Shown here in pieces: positions 49,572 through 57,664 of a stretch of 64,000 bases of DNA. Position 1 is the stretch's first letter; every line of letters starts with the position of its first letter. The stretch is from a bacterium (lineage in GTDB: Bacteria > Actinomycetota > Acidimicrobiia > Acidimicrobiales > Bin134): NCBI GenBank assembly GCA_026705465.1, contig JAPPAP010000031.1, positions 1 through 64,000 on the forward strand. The letters run 5' to 3'. The translations under genes were made by a program, and so were the position numbers. The notes below the pieces were generated by a model, which was given only the letters and a program-made list of their open reading frames with translations, had not been told where the DNA came from and did no database searches.

Positions 49572-50354
49572 ATGGATTTGGGGCTATCGGGGAAGGTTGC
49601 GCTCGTCACGGGGAGCTATCGGGGGACGGGGAGCGGGGTTGCCCGGGTGCTGGTGACGGAGGGTGCTGAGGTAGTGGTCCACGGCTTTGAGGAAGGACAA
49701 GCCGATTGGCTGGCTGACGAGCTGGGTTCGCCGGTCCGGGCAGTGTGGGGAGACATCTGCACCGATGAAGGGGCTGAGGCGGTGGCTAGCCAGTGCGGCC
49801 CGGTGGACATCTTGGTCAATAACTACGGAGTGGCGGTAGGCGGCACTTGGGGGGATGACGGCACCGATGTATGGGTTGACGCCTACAACCGCAACGTGCT
49901 CAGCGCTGTGCGGATGACCCGGCTCATGGTTCCCGCCATGATGGAGCGGGGCTGGGGCCGAATTGTGCTGGTGTCCACGGTGGGGGCGACCCGCCCTGGC
50001 GACCGCATTCCGGGCTACTACGCGGCGAAAGGTGCCCTACCCGCCATGACGGTCAGCTTGGCCCGGGAGTTGGCCGGCACTGGAGTGACAGTGAACTGCG
50101 TGAGCCCAGGGGCCATCGCCACCCCGGAGCTGGTGGAGATGTGGACCCGCCAGGCCAAGCGGGAGGGCCGCTCCTCCGATTGGGCCGACATCGAGCGCCA
50201 CGTCACCACGGTGCAGATGCCCACGCTGACTGGGCGTATCGCCACGGTGTCCGACGTGGGGGAGCTGGTGGCCTTCGTATGCAGTGACCGGGCCCGCCAG
50301 ATCCACGGCGCCCATCTTCGGATCGACGGGGGTGCAGCCGACGTCGTGACCTGA
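49572..50354 (+). CDS. Short-chain dehydrogenase/reductase
   Basis: 260 residues from ATG 49572. The N-terminal GKVALVTGSYRGTGSG is the cofactor-binding loop, and VSTVGATRPGDRIPGYYAAK gives catalytic Ser and Tyr-x-x-x-Lys. Oxidoreductase of the SDR superfamily, substrate unknown. The ATG is preferred to the in-frame GTG upstream at 49554. Followed after 35 bases by the acyl-CoA synthetase gene, which has its own -10 box. Confidence 0.88.
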   Translation: MDLGLSGKVALVTGSYRGTGSGVARVLVTEGAEVVVHGFEEGQADWLADELGSPVRAVWGDICTDEGAEAVASQCGPVDILVNNYGVAVGGTWGDDGTDVWVDAYNRNVLSAVRMTRLMVPAMMERGWGRIVLVSTVGATRPGDRIPGYYAAKGALPAMTVSLARELAGTGVTVNCVSPGAIATPELVEMWTRQAKREGRSSDWADIERHVTTVQMPTLTGRIATVSDVGELVAFVCSDRARQIHGAHLRIDGGAADVVT

Positions 50355-50375
50355 CCCGCAATCGCGACAGACCAC

Positions 50376-50381
50376 TAGGCT
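50376..50381 (+). promoter_or_regulatory. -10 box of the acyl-CoA synthetase gene (leaderless)
   Basis: TAGGCT, 8 bases before ATG 50390, with a weak -35-like CTGACC at 50351-50356. Confidence 0.5.
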
Positions 50382-50389
50382 GCCCGGCG

Positions 50390-51907
50390 ATGCCGACCTT
50401 GTATGACGTCGTCCGGGACTTCAGCCACACTTGGCCCGACAAGCTAGCCGTGCTCACCGAGCAGGACGGCCACCGCACCTACCGAGAGCTGGCTGCCCAT
50501 GGGGGAGCCCTTGCCCACCAGTTCCAAACCCGCTTCGGTTTGGGTCTGGGCGATCGGGCCTGTGTATGGATGCAGAACCGCCCGGAATACATCGAGTGCC
50601 AACTGGGAATGCAGGCCATCGGCCTGGCCGGTGTGCCCATCAATCCAGAGTGGACTGATCCGGAGCTGGAATTCGTCCTCAATCACTCCCGGTGTCGTCT
50701 GGTGTTCGCCGAGGCCGAGCGGGCTGAGCGGGCGGTGGCCCTCACTGCGAGTATGGACACGGTCGAGGCAGTGGTGAGTGTGGATGAGCCGGTGGACGGG
50801 GCATTGTTGCTGGCTGACCTCATCGGCGAGGTGCCGGAGGGCGCGGGACTAGACCTGCCTCCGGTGGACGGGTTTGTGGAGGGCAACGTTCTCTACACCT
50901 CGGGTACCACCACCGGACGGCCCAAAGCAGTGCCGATGAGTCCCGAGCTGTTCGCCGGGGGAGCGGTGCCCTATGAGGAAATGTTCGGCCTGAGCCACAC
51001 CGACCGTTCATTGGTGGTAACCCCGCTGTTCCACGGCAACGCCATGGGCGGGGCCATGTCGGCGCTGAGCCGGGGAGCCAGCGTGGTCATGCCCCGGAAG
51101 TTCTCGGCGTCGCGTTTTTGGGCACTGGTCGATCTGTACCGCCCCACTTATTTCCTCACCTTGGTGCCCATCATCAACATCTTGATGGCTCAGTCCCCTG
51201 GTCCTCACGAGAAGTCGCACTCGCTGCGGGTGATGATCCCGCTGGGCTGCGCGCCGATCATCGAGCAGATCGAGGAGCGCTACGGCGTGCCGTGCATGGA
51301 CTGGTACGGCATGACTGAGGCCGGATCGGGCACCTATACCCGCTTGGACGAGCCCCGCCGCCCCGGTTCGGTGGGCAAGCCCTTCGAGGGGTCGGTGCTG
51401 CGGATCTTCTTGCCCGATGGCTCCGAGGCTCCGACAGGAGAGACCGGTGAGATCTGCTTTCTGCGTTCCACCATCGGGTTCAACGGCTACATCGAAGATC
51501 CGGAGGCCACCGAGGCGGCCACATCGGGAGACTGGTTCCGCACCGGCGACCTGGGCTACGTGGACGACGACGGCTACCTGTACTTCGTAGACCGCCAGAA
51601 GGACATCGTCCGCCGAGGCGGGGAGAACCTGTCCACCATCGAGGTGGAGACCGCGCTGCGCACCCATCCCGCAGTGGGCGACATTGCCGTAGTGGCCCGC
51701 CCCGACCCAGTGTTGGGCGAGACGGTGGCCGCCTTCATCGTGGTGGCCGACGGGTGCGAGCTGCCCACCGAAGACGACCTGCGGGCTCATGCCGAAGGAG
51801 CCTTGGCCCCCTACAAAGTGCCTACCACCATCGAGGCCATCGACGAGCTCCCCCGCACCGGCAACGGCAAAGTCGAGAAGTTCCGCCTCCGTCAGCTTTT
51901 CAACTAA
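50390..51907 (+). CDS. AMP-dependent acyl-CoA synthetase
   Basis: 505 residues. LYTSGTTTGRPKAVPMS (about residues 167-183) is the AMP-binding P-loop, YGMTEAGSG the second core motif, and FRTGDLGYVDDDGYLYFVDR with GGENLSTIE and a C-terminal GNGKVEKF complete the family. It activates a carboxylic acid to its CoA thioester. Overlaps the convergent CoA-transferase gene by 4 bases. Confidence 0.93.
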   Translation: MPTLYDVVRDFSHTWPDKLAVLTEQDGHRTYRELAAHGGALAHQFQTRFGLGLGDRACVWMQNRPEYIECQLGMQAIGLAGVPINPEWTDPELEFVLNHSRCRLVFAEAERAERAVALTASMDTVEAVVSVDEPVDGALLLADLIGEVPEGAGLDLPPVDGFVEGNVLYTSGTTTGRPKAVPMSPELFAGGAVPYEEMFGLSHTDRSLVVTPLFHGNAMGGAMSALSRGASVVMPRKFSASRFWALVDLYRPTYFLTLVPIINILMAQSPGPHEKSHSLRVMIPLGCAPIIEQIEERYGVPCMDWYGMTEAGSGTYTRLDEPRRPGSVGKPFEGSVLRIFLPDGSEAPTGETGEICFLRSTIGFNGYIEDPEATEAATSGDWFRTGDLGYVDDDGYLYFVDRQKDIVRRGGENLSTIEVETALRTHPAVGDIAVVARPDPVLGETVAAFIVVADGCELPTEDDLRAHAEGALAPYKVPTTIEAIDELPRTGNGKVEKFRLRQLFN

Positions 51908-53040
51908 GCGAACTCGGCGCGGAGTTGGTCGCCGTGTTGGTTGAGGGCGGGAAGGATGGGGGCACCGCTGGCGGTGGCCCCATCCCAGTCGGCGGTGGTG
52001 GCGGGGGCAGGCAGATCGACGGTGCCGTCGGCGTGGGCGACAGTTATCCGGTTGATCTGGGGGTGCGATGAGAGTCCGGCGACGTCGTTGACGGCGCCGA
52101 AGGCCATGCGGCTGTCGCTGAGCTTGCGGCGCAATTCGTCGGTGCTCAGACGGGCAAAGACCTCGGCCACGGCGTTATCGGTCTCAGAGCGATTCTCTAC
52201 TCGGGCCTTGTTGGTGGCGAACCGAGGGTCATGGGCTAATTCAGGCTTGTCGAGCACTGTCTCGCACAGGGTGACCCACTCCCGGTCGGACTGCACCGCG
52301 ATGAGAAGGGTGGTGCCGTCGGCGGTGGCAAACCCGCCATAGGGAGCGATAGACGGGTGGGCCAGCCCCACCCGCTGGGGGCCTTGGCCCAGGTAGTCGT
52401 GGTGCAGAAGAGGAACGGTCATCCACTCAGCCATGGTGGAGAAGAGCGAGACTTCGATGTTGGCGCCTTCGCCAGTACGAGCTTGGCGCACCAGCGCCTG
52501 GCTAATGGCTCGGGCCGCGGCTTCGCCGGTGGCGATGTCGGCCACCGACACCCCGACACGGCCCAGCGGCCCCGGCGCCCCAGATATCGACACCAGGCCG
52601 CTCTCGGCCTGCACCAGCAGGTCGTAGGCCTTCATGGCGGCATACGGCCCAGTCGGCCCGTAGCCCGAGATGTCACAGGTCACCAGCCGAGGGTCCTTCT
52701 CGCGCAGGGACTCGGAGCCGAACCCCAGACGGGTTGCCGCTCCCACGGCCAAGTTCTGGATATAGACGTCGGCCCTTTCAATCATTCGACGCAGCAGAAC
52801 ATGATCGTCGCCGTCCTTGAGGTCGAGGACGATCGATTCCTTGCCTCGGTTCAACCAGGCGAAATAGCTGGACTGCCCATCGGCGGCCGCGTCGTAGCCC
52901 CGGGAAAAGTCGCCCTCGGCCCGCTCGATCTTGATGACTCGGGCTCCGGCGTCGGCCAGTCGGCAGGATGCCAATGGCCCAGCCACCGCTTGTTCGACAG
53001 AGACCACCAGCACGCCATCCAGTGGCTTCGCCAAGCTCAC
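51904..53040 (-). CDS. CaiB/BaiF family CoA-transferase
   Basis: 378 residues from GTG 53040. Family blocks are VVSVEQAVAGPLASCRLADAG, YFAWLNRGKESIVLDL and ISGYGPTGPYAAMKAYDLLVQ, with catalytic Asp in the last. TACGTT at 53052-53047 lies 6 bases before GTG 53040, so this start is favoured over ATG 53058. Works as a CoA-transferase or racemase in acid catabolism, together with the neighbouring acyl-CoA synthetase. Confidence 0.9.
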   Translation of the reverse strand: MSLAKPLDGVLVVSVEQAVAGPLASCRLADAGARVIKIERAEGDFSRGYDAAADGQSSYFAWLNRGKESIVLDLKDGDDHVLLRRMIERADVYIQNLAVGAATRLGFGSESLREKDPRLVTCDISGYGPTGPYAAMKAYDLLVQAESGLVSISGAPGPLGRVGVSVADIATGEAAARAISQALVRQARTGEGANIEVSLFSTMAEWMTVPLLHHDYLGQGPQRVGLAHPSIAPYGGFATADGTTLLIAVQSDREWVTLCETVLDKPELAHDPRFATNKARVENRSETDNAVAEVFARLSTDELRRKLSDSRMAFGAVNDVAGLSSHPQINRITVAHADGTVDLPAPATTADWDGATASGAPILPALNQHGDQLRAEFA

Positions 53041-53125
53041 TTCAGCAACGTACCCCACTCACCCAATGCAACTGCCAACGGGGATAGACCTGGACAGCTA
53101 GGCCAGGGCGCATCGCAAGATCAGC

Positions 53126-54241
53126 TCAGTCTGGGCCTTGGGAGCTTGGCGCAGCTGGCTTGGTGAGACCGATCCGCTTGTAGGCCTCCGCGGGAATGGC
53201 CTCCAGGGACTTGTAGATCGTCCAGGTGCACTTTTTCGGCTCAGGGCCAGATGTCTCCTCGGGGTAGAGCGGAGAGTCGACCACTCTGATGGGATGACCC
53301 CACTGGCGGGCGGGCCACAGCTCCAAGGTGTAGCAGCAGTGGGCGCAGTAGTAGCAGACTCCTTTCTCGTTCCACGCCCAGTCATGTTCTTCGGAGGTGA
53401 CTCCGAAGTTGTATGGCGGCGCTGAGCGGCTACCAGTTCCCTCGACGGGATCGCCCCGCTGTCCCCGGTTTCCCGAGCCGCAGGGGTCGAATGAGATCAC
53501 GTATTTGTCGTCCTGTTCGGATACCTCTATGTCGCCGGTTCGGTCAGGCCCGACGAGATGGGCCCGCATCCCCTCGAACGACAGATAGAGGTTGCGGTAG
53601 AGGGTGTCCTCATAGGGTTGTAGGCGCAGGTCGAAGGGTTGATAGCGCTCTTCAAGGTAGGGGGCAAGCACTTCGGAGTAGGCCTCACCCACCGCAGCCT
53701 CACCAAAGCGGTGGGCGACGAAGGTCAGCATGCCCGATTGAAAGTCGGCGCCCCGGTCGTGGAGCTGACGCCATGTCTCTCGCAACCGGTCCAAACGGAT
53801 CAGGGCCTCTGATGCCTCGATCTCGTAGGCTCGCAAGCCGTTGCCCAGCTCCCCGGCTTGCCGGGCCAGCTCTGCCCAACGGGGCTGAGGGTCAAACGGC
53901 TCACCGTCGGGAAAGGCCAGCAGTTCCCTCAAACGAGCGGTTTCCCTATTCAAGTCATCCTCGCTGATACCCCGACTGGCCAGGAACGAGCCCCAGCTCT
54001 CCCCCCACACCTGATAGATGACGTGGACGACTTTTGCCTCTTCCATCCAGTAATCCACGAGTTGGGCCGCGGTCTCCCAGTCCCCGGCATCGATGGCTTC
54101 GGTGATCTTGGCTGTGGTGGACACGGCTTGGTCGGCCCAGTCCCCGGTGCGGACGCGCTTATTTATTTCCGGCGACCAACTGAGGTGGGTCGGCGGGGCG
54201 ACAGGCGTGCCGGAGATGCTCTTCTTGTGCTGTTGATCCAT
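53126..54241 (-). CDS. Uncharacterised protein with Cys-rich C-terminal domain
   Basis: 371 residues from ATG 54241 with GGAG upstream. The N-terminal half is helical (WMEEAKVVHVIYQVWGESWG, FVAHRFGEAAVGEAY). The C-terminal half has DPCGSGNRGQRGDP, PPYNFGVT and HDWAWNEKGVCYYCAHCC, then a final Cys in KKCTWTIYK: six Cys and three His that could hold a metal centre or Fe-S cluster. I do not recognise an established function. It ends a minus-strand series with an SDR, an enolase-superfamily enzyme, a VOC protein and another SDR, so a redox or hydrolytic step in the same catabolic route is likely. Confidence 0.8.
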   Translation of the reverse strand: MDQQHKKSISGTPVAPPTHLSWSPEINKRVRTGDWADQAVSTTAKITEAIDAGDWETAAQLVDYWMEEAKVVHVIYQVWGESWGSFLASRGISEDDLNRETARLRELLAFPDGEPFDPQPRWAELARQAGELGNGLRAYEIEASEALIRLDRLRETWRQLHDRGADFQSGMLTFVAHRFGEAAVGEAYSEVLAPYLEERYQPFDLRLQPYEDTLYRNLYLSFEGMRAHLVGPDRTGDIEVSEQDDKYVISFDPCGSGNRGQRGDPVEGTGSRSAPPYNFGVTSEEHDWAWNEKGVCYYCAHCCYTLELWPARQWGHPIRVVDSPLYPEETSGPEPKKCTWTIYKSLEAIPAEAYKRIGLTKPAAPSSQGPD

Positions 54242-54261
54242 GGGGACTCCGGGAAGACGAA

Positions 54262-55029
54262 TCAATACATCAACATGGCACCGCTCACATTGATGGTGGC
54301 GCCGGATATGAACGATGCGTGCCTGCTGGCCAGGAATACCACCGTGCCGGCCATCTCCTCGGGCTCGGCTACCCGACCCAGCGGGGTGGCATCGGTGAGT
54401 TGCTCGAACAGCTCGGGGTCGAGGTCCGTGGTCAGCATCGGTGTGTTGATCTGGCCTGGCGACACGGCATTGACGGTGATCTGGTCGGGGCCGTAGGTGC
54501 GGGCCAGGCCGCGGACCATGGAGACGATGCCACCCTTGGATGCGCAGTAGACCACCGAGCCGCCGAACCCCCCTGTCCACCAGCCCTGAGACGTGAAGGC
54601 GATGATGCGGCCGCCATCGCCTGCTTCGCGCATGGCGGAGGCTGCCGCCCGGCACAGAAAAAACGTGGCCTTCAGGTTGGTGTCCACCTGGAAATCCCAG
54701 TCTTGCTCGGTTACTTCGTCCACCGATGACCGTCGTTTGAGGACCGCGGCGAGATGGGCCAGGACGTAAACCTCTCCTAGGCTTCGCCGTGCCCGGTCGA
54801 TCAGATCGCGGTGACCGTCCAAGTCGGAGAGATCGGCACCGACGCCGATATGGCCGGACCCCTCCAGACCAGCGACCACCTCGTCCGCGGCCTGTTGGTG
54901 GAGATCGACGGCCATGACCTTGGCACCGGTGGAGGCAAATGCCTCGGCCACTGGCCTTCCCATACCTCCTGCGGCTCCGGTCACGATCACCCCCCGGCCC
55001 TCCAGTCCTGCTCCGACGCTCCATGTCAT
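54262..55029 (-). CDS. Short-chain dehydrogenase/reductase
   Basis: 255 residues. VIVTGAAGGMGRPVAEAF (cofactor loop) and VVYCASKGG (Tyr-x-x-x-Lys). The Rossmann motif is GxxxGMG. Oxidation of a sugar-acid or lactone hydroxyl is plausible from context. AAGGGGGT lies about 9 bases before ATG. Gap of 46 bases to the enolase-superfamily gene and 20 bases to the Cys-rich unknown. Confidence 0.9.
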   Translation of the reverse strand: MTWSVGAGLEGRGVIVTGAAGGMGRPVAEAFASTGAKVMAVDLHQQAADEVVAGLEGSGHIGVGADLSDLDGHRDLIDRARRSLGEVYVLAHLAAVLKRRSSVDEVTEQDWDFQVDTNLKATFFLCRAAASAMREAGDGGRIIAFTSQGWWTGGFGGSVVYCASKGGIVSMVRGLARTYGPDQITVNAVSPGQINTPMLTTDLDPELFEQLTDATPLGRVAEPEEMAGTVVFLASRHASFISGATINVSGAMLMY

Positions 55030-55075
55030 GGCGCGACCCCCTTCGCTTCTTGGCCAGTGGTCTGGTCGAACCTGT

Positions 55076-56212
55076 TCAGCCCAGTACCTTCTCGCTTCGG
55101 TACCGGTCTATCACCCGCTCGTCCACTTCGATGCCCAGTCCCGAGCCCGTGGGCGGGTAGACCCATCCGTCAATGTGGACCAGGGGATCAGGCACTAGCT
55201 CGTGTTGCATGGGGTTCTCCAGCGGCTTCAGCTCGAAGAGCGTGCATGCCGAGCTGGAGAAGCTCACCGCCAGGCTGGCGGCCGAAACGATGGCCGACGA
55301 CCAAGCATGGGCGTTGGCGCGGCGCCGGTGCAATTCCACCAGATCGGTCACCCGCTTGAATCCGGTGATTCCCTCGGCTCGACCGGGGTCGCACCCGACC
55401 ACGTCTACCGTGCCGGTAGCCAGCACACGCTCGTACCCCTCTATGGTCCATTCCTTTTCGCCGTAGGCCATGGCGGCGACGGATTGGCTTCGCAATTCGG
55501 CGTAGCCCTGTGGGTCCCAAGCGCCCAATGGCTCCTCGATCCAGGCGATTCCGTACTCGTCGAATGCCTGAGTTCGGCTCACCGCGGTGGGCACGTCCCA
55601 TTTGATCACCCAGCCCAAATCGATCATGAGATGTTTGGTCGGCCCAATGGCCTCCCGCATGGCTCTGACATAAGCCACATCGCGATCATGCTCGAAGCCC
55701 AGGTGGGCGTTGCCCCGCTTGCCGAATCCAACCTTCATTCCCTGCAAACCGGTGGACAGCCATTCGGAGGCCTCAACCGCCATGTCGGGAATGGACTCGT
55801 AGTGGGCGTGGGACGATGCGATAGCTGGCAGGCGTTCATGCACCGGTCCGCCCAACAGGTCTAGGACGCTGCACCCGAGTGCTTTGCCCTTCAAATCCCA
55901 CAGCGCGATGTCGATGGCCGAGATAGCGAACGACGCGATACCCCCGCCGTACCCGTACCACCATGCTCGGTCCTTGAGCGACCGGTAGATGGCGTCCAAA
56001 TGAAGCGGGCTCTGGCCGGTCACCAGATCGGACATGCCCTCAATGACGGCCTTGGTGGCAAAGCTCGACTCCGGCCACATGGTGACCGACTCGCCCCAGC
56101 CCACGGTTCCGTCGTCGGCGGTGATCTTGGCCAAGCACAGATGGCGGATGGCGTCGAAATCGTTGGGTTCGGGGTAGCTGACCGGGATGGCTTCGACGGC
56201 GGTGATCTTCAT
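55076..56212 (-). CDS. Mandelate racemase/muconate lactonizing enzyme (enolase superfamily)
   Basis: 378 residues. N-terminal capping domain with KITADDGTVGWGES; the barrel has GMKVGFGKRG (catalytic Lys region), MIDLGW and WIEEPLG (metal ligands Asp and Glu) and HAWSSA (His on the last strands). Superfamily members remove a proton alpha to a carboxylate, often dehydrating sugar acids. Overlaps the VOC gene by 4 bases and sits in the minus-strand catabolic unit. Confidence 0.9.
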   Translation of the reverse strand: MKITAVEAIPVSYPEPNDFDAIRHLCLAKITADDGTVGWGESVTMWPESSFATKAVIEGMSDLVTGQSPLHLDAIYRSLKDRAWWYGYGGGIASFAISAIDIALWDLKGKALGCSVLDLLGGPVHERLPAIASSHAHYESIPDMAVEASEWLSTGLQGMKVGFGKRGNAHLGFEHDRDVAYVRAMREAIGPTKHLMIDLGWVIKWDVPTAVSRTQAFDEYGIAWIEEPLGAWDPQGYAELRSQSVAAMAYGEKEWTIEGYERVLATGTVDVVGCDPGRAEGITGFKRVTDLVELHRRRANAHAWSSAIVSAASLAVSFSSSACTLFELKPLENPMQHELVPDPLVHIDGWVYPPTGSGLGIEVDERVIDRYRSEKVLG

Positions 56213-56697
56213 GGCGTCTCAGGCGGAGGCTGGAACAGCTCGATGGTGATGCCGTCCAAATCTCTCAGGTATCCGGCTTTGGCCCCCTGGTTAGGACCGG
56301 TGGTGACCAGGTTAGGTTCGGGGCTCATGGGTGTTGCCCCCGCGGCCACAGCCCGCTGCCACAGCGTGTCGATGTCGTCAACCTGCAAGCACAGGTGGAC
56401 GTTGCCGGGGTTGGCGGTGCCCATGTCATTGGGGGCTTTGTTCTCGGTCTGGTAGTCGAGAAGCTCAAGAATTGCCCCACCGGGCAGCTCCACAATGCTG
56501 GCGTCGAGCTTCACCCCCGGGTAGCCGGTGACACCGGCCAGGTAGTCGCCGTCTAGCACCCTCCGCCATCGAGGCTCTGCGCCCAGGAACTCCTTCCAGA
56601 AGGCCAGTGACCGATCGACATTGGCCACGGTCATACCAATGTGGTGTACGGCGACCGTGGTAGCCGGCGGGTGGTTTGTTGTCTGCGTGCTCACCAT
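56209..56697 (-). CDS. VOC (glyoxalase/dioxygenase) superfamily protein
   Basis: 162 residues. HHIGMTVANVDRSLAFWKEFLG is the first beta-alpha-beta module (His metal ligand), ILELLDY and VHLCLQVDDIDTLWQRA the second, and GITIELFQPP the last Glu ligand. VOC members include glyoxalases, epimerases and extradiol dioxygenases. Overlap of 4 bases with the enolase-superfamily gene and 7 with the SDR upstream indicates tight coupling. Confidence 0.88.
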   Translation of the reverse strand: MVSTQTTNHPPATTVAVHHIGMTVANVDRSLAFWKEFLGAEPRWRRVLDGDYLAGVTGYPGVKLDASIVELPGGAILELLDYQTENKAPNDMGTANPGNVHLCLQVDDIDTLWQRAVAAGATPMSPEPNLVTTGPNQGAKAGYLRDLDGITIELFQPPPETP

Positions 56698-57437
56698 GTG
56701 ACTAGTCCTCCGTCGAAGTTGATGGCCTGTCCGGTCATATATCCGGCACCGTCAGAAAGCAAAAACCAGATCAGCTCGGCAATCTCATCCGGTGTGGCGC
56801 CGCGGCCGAGAGGCACCGACGCCTGCCGCTGATCGGAGAGCTGTTGGGGGCTGATTCCTCGCAAAGCCGATACCTGGTCAAGTACGGCGTCTTGCATGGG
56901 CGTGTCGATGATTCCTGGACAGATGGCGTTGACCCGTACGGGGATCGACGACAGGGCGTAGGCGAATGAGCGAGTGATGGATAGCACCCCCGCCTTGGTT
57001 GCGGCGTATGAGGCAGCCTCGACTGTGTTGGACAACTTGGCCGATGAGGACGAGATGTTCACGATCGCGCCGCCCGGCGGCATGGTGGGGCCGATTCCCT
57101 GGCAGCAGAAGAACACTGCCTCGGCATTGACCTGAAAGATCTCACGCCAGTCTTCGACCGTGATGTCCGCTATGTCCTTCAGGCGGATGATCCCTGCGGC
57201 CTGCACGAGCCAGTCGACCCCTCGAGCCGCCTCGATGACCTTGGCTCGATCATCCTGGTTGCCCAAGTCGGCAACCAGGGGAGTGGCCCCTTGCTCAGCG
57301 AGCCCGTCGAGGCCCTGCGGATTGATGTCGGTGGCGATTACGTCGGCGCCCGACTTGAGCAGGAATCGAGCAGCACCTGCGCCGATACCGCTGGCTGCCC
57401 CGGTTACCAGTGCTCGCCGCGTCCTCGGGCTGCTCAT
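56691..57437 (-). CDS. Short-chain dehydrogenase/reductase
   Basis: 248 residues from ATG 57437 (GGAGATT ribosome site). ALVTGAASGIGAGAARFL (cofactor loop) and SYAATKAGVLSITRS (Tyr-x-x-x-Lys). It is the first gene of the minus-strand catabolic unit, divergent from the RbsABC-like importer. Its promoter (TAGAAT, minus strand 57497-57492) overlaps an operator-like GAAACGATTC site. Confidence 0.9.
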   Translation of the reverse strand: MSSPRTRRALVTGAASGIGAGAARFLLKSGADVIATDINPQGLDGLAEQGATPLVADLGNQDDRAKVIEAARGVDWLVQAAGIIRLKDIADITVEDWREIFQVNAEAVFFCCQGIGPTMPPGGAIVNISSSSAKLSNTVEAASYAATKAGVLSITRSFAYALSSIPVRVNAICPGIIDTPMQDAVLDQVSALRGISPQQLSDQRQASVPLGRGATPDEIAELIWFLLSDGAGYMTGQAINFDGGLVTW

Positions 57438-57484
57438 GTCAATCTCCGTGTTCCGGTGTGCATTGCTCTCCAACCGGGCGGTTG

Positions 57485-57497
57485 GAAACGATTCTAA
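57485..57497 (-). promoter_or_regulatory. LacI-type operator O1 over the -10 box of the minus-strand catabolic unit
   Basis: GAAACGATTC (57485-57494) differs from the palindrome GAAACGTTTC by one base. It overlaps TAGAAT (57497-57492 on the minus strand), a -10 box about 55 bases before the SDR start at 57437. Confidence 0.6.
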
Positions 57498-57586
57498 GGC
57501 AGCTTGGACGATAGCACCGGAACCGAGACAGGCCATTGGAGGAAGGCCGATGACATGGGCAATCGACGGTTGGCTCGCTGAGCAGG

Positions 57587-57634
57587 TTGCATCGAGAGCC
57601 AAACGTGCTAGTTTTTTCCCTAGAAACGTTTCCA
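57587..57634 (+). promoter_or_regulatory. Promoter and LacI-type operator O2 of the sugar importer operon
   Basis: TTGCAT (57587-57592), 16-base spacer, TAGTTT (57609-57614), then the perfect palindrome GAAACGTTTC (57623-57632) at about +1. A LacI-family repressor bound here would block transcription. The likely effector is the imported solute or a breakdown product. No regulator gene of this family is in the window. Confidence 0.7.
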
Positions 57635-57664
57635 GCCACCGTGTTGTGACTGAGGGGGAGCAAA

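Noticed and set aside
50362..50378. Second end of the MITE-like element (GACAGACCACTAG resembles AGACGGACCACTA)
   Set aside because: Only about 12 of 14 bases match, with no partner repeat nearby. Probably chance or at best a remnant.
53126..55024. Single 632-residue protein reading from 55024
   Set aside because: The first 260 residues are an Arg/Pro-rich off-frame reading of an SDR gene. The real gene starts at ATG 54241 after a GGAG site.
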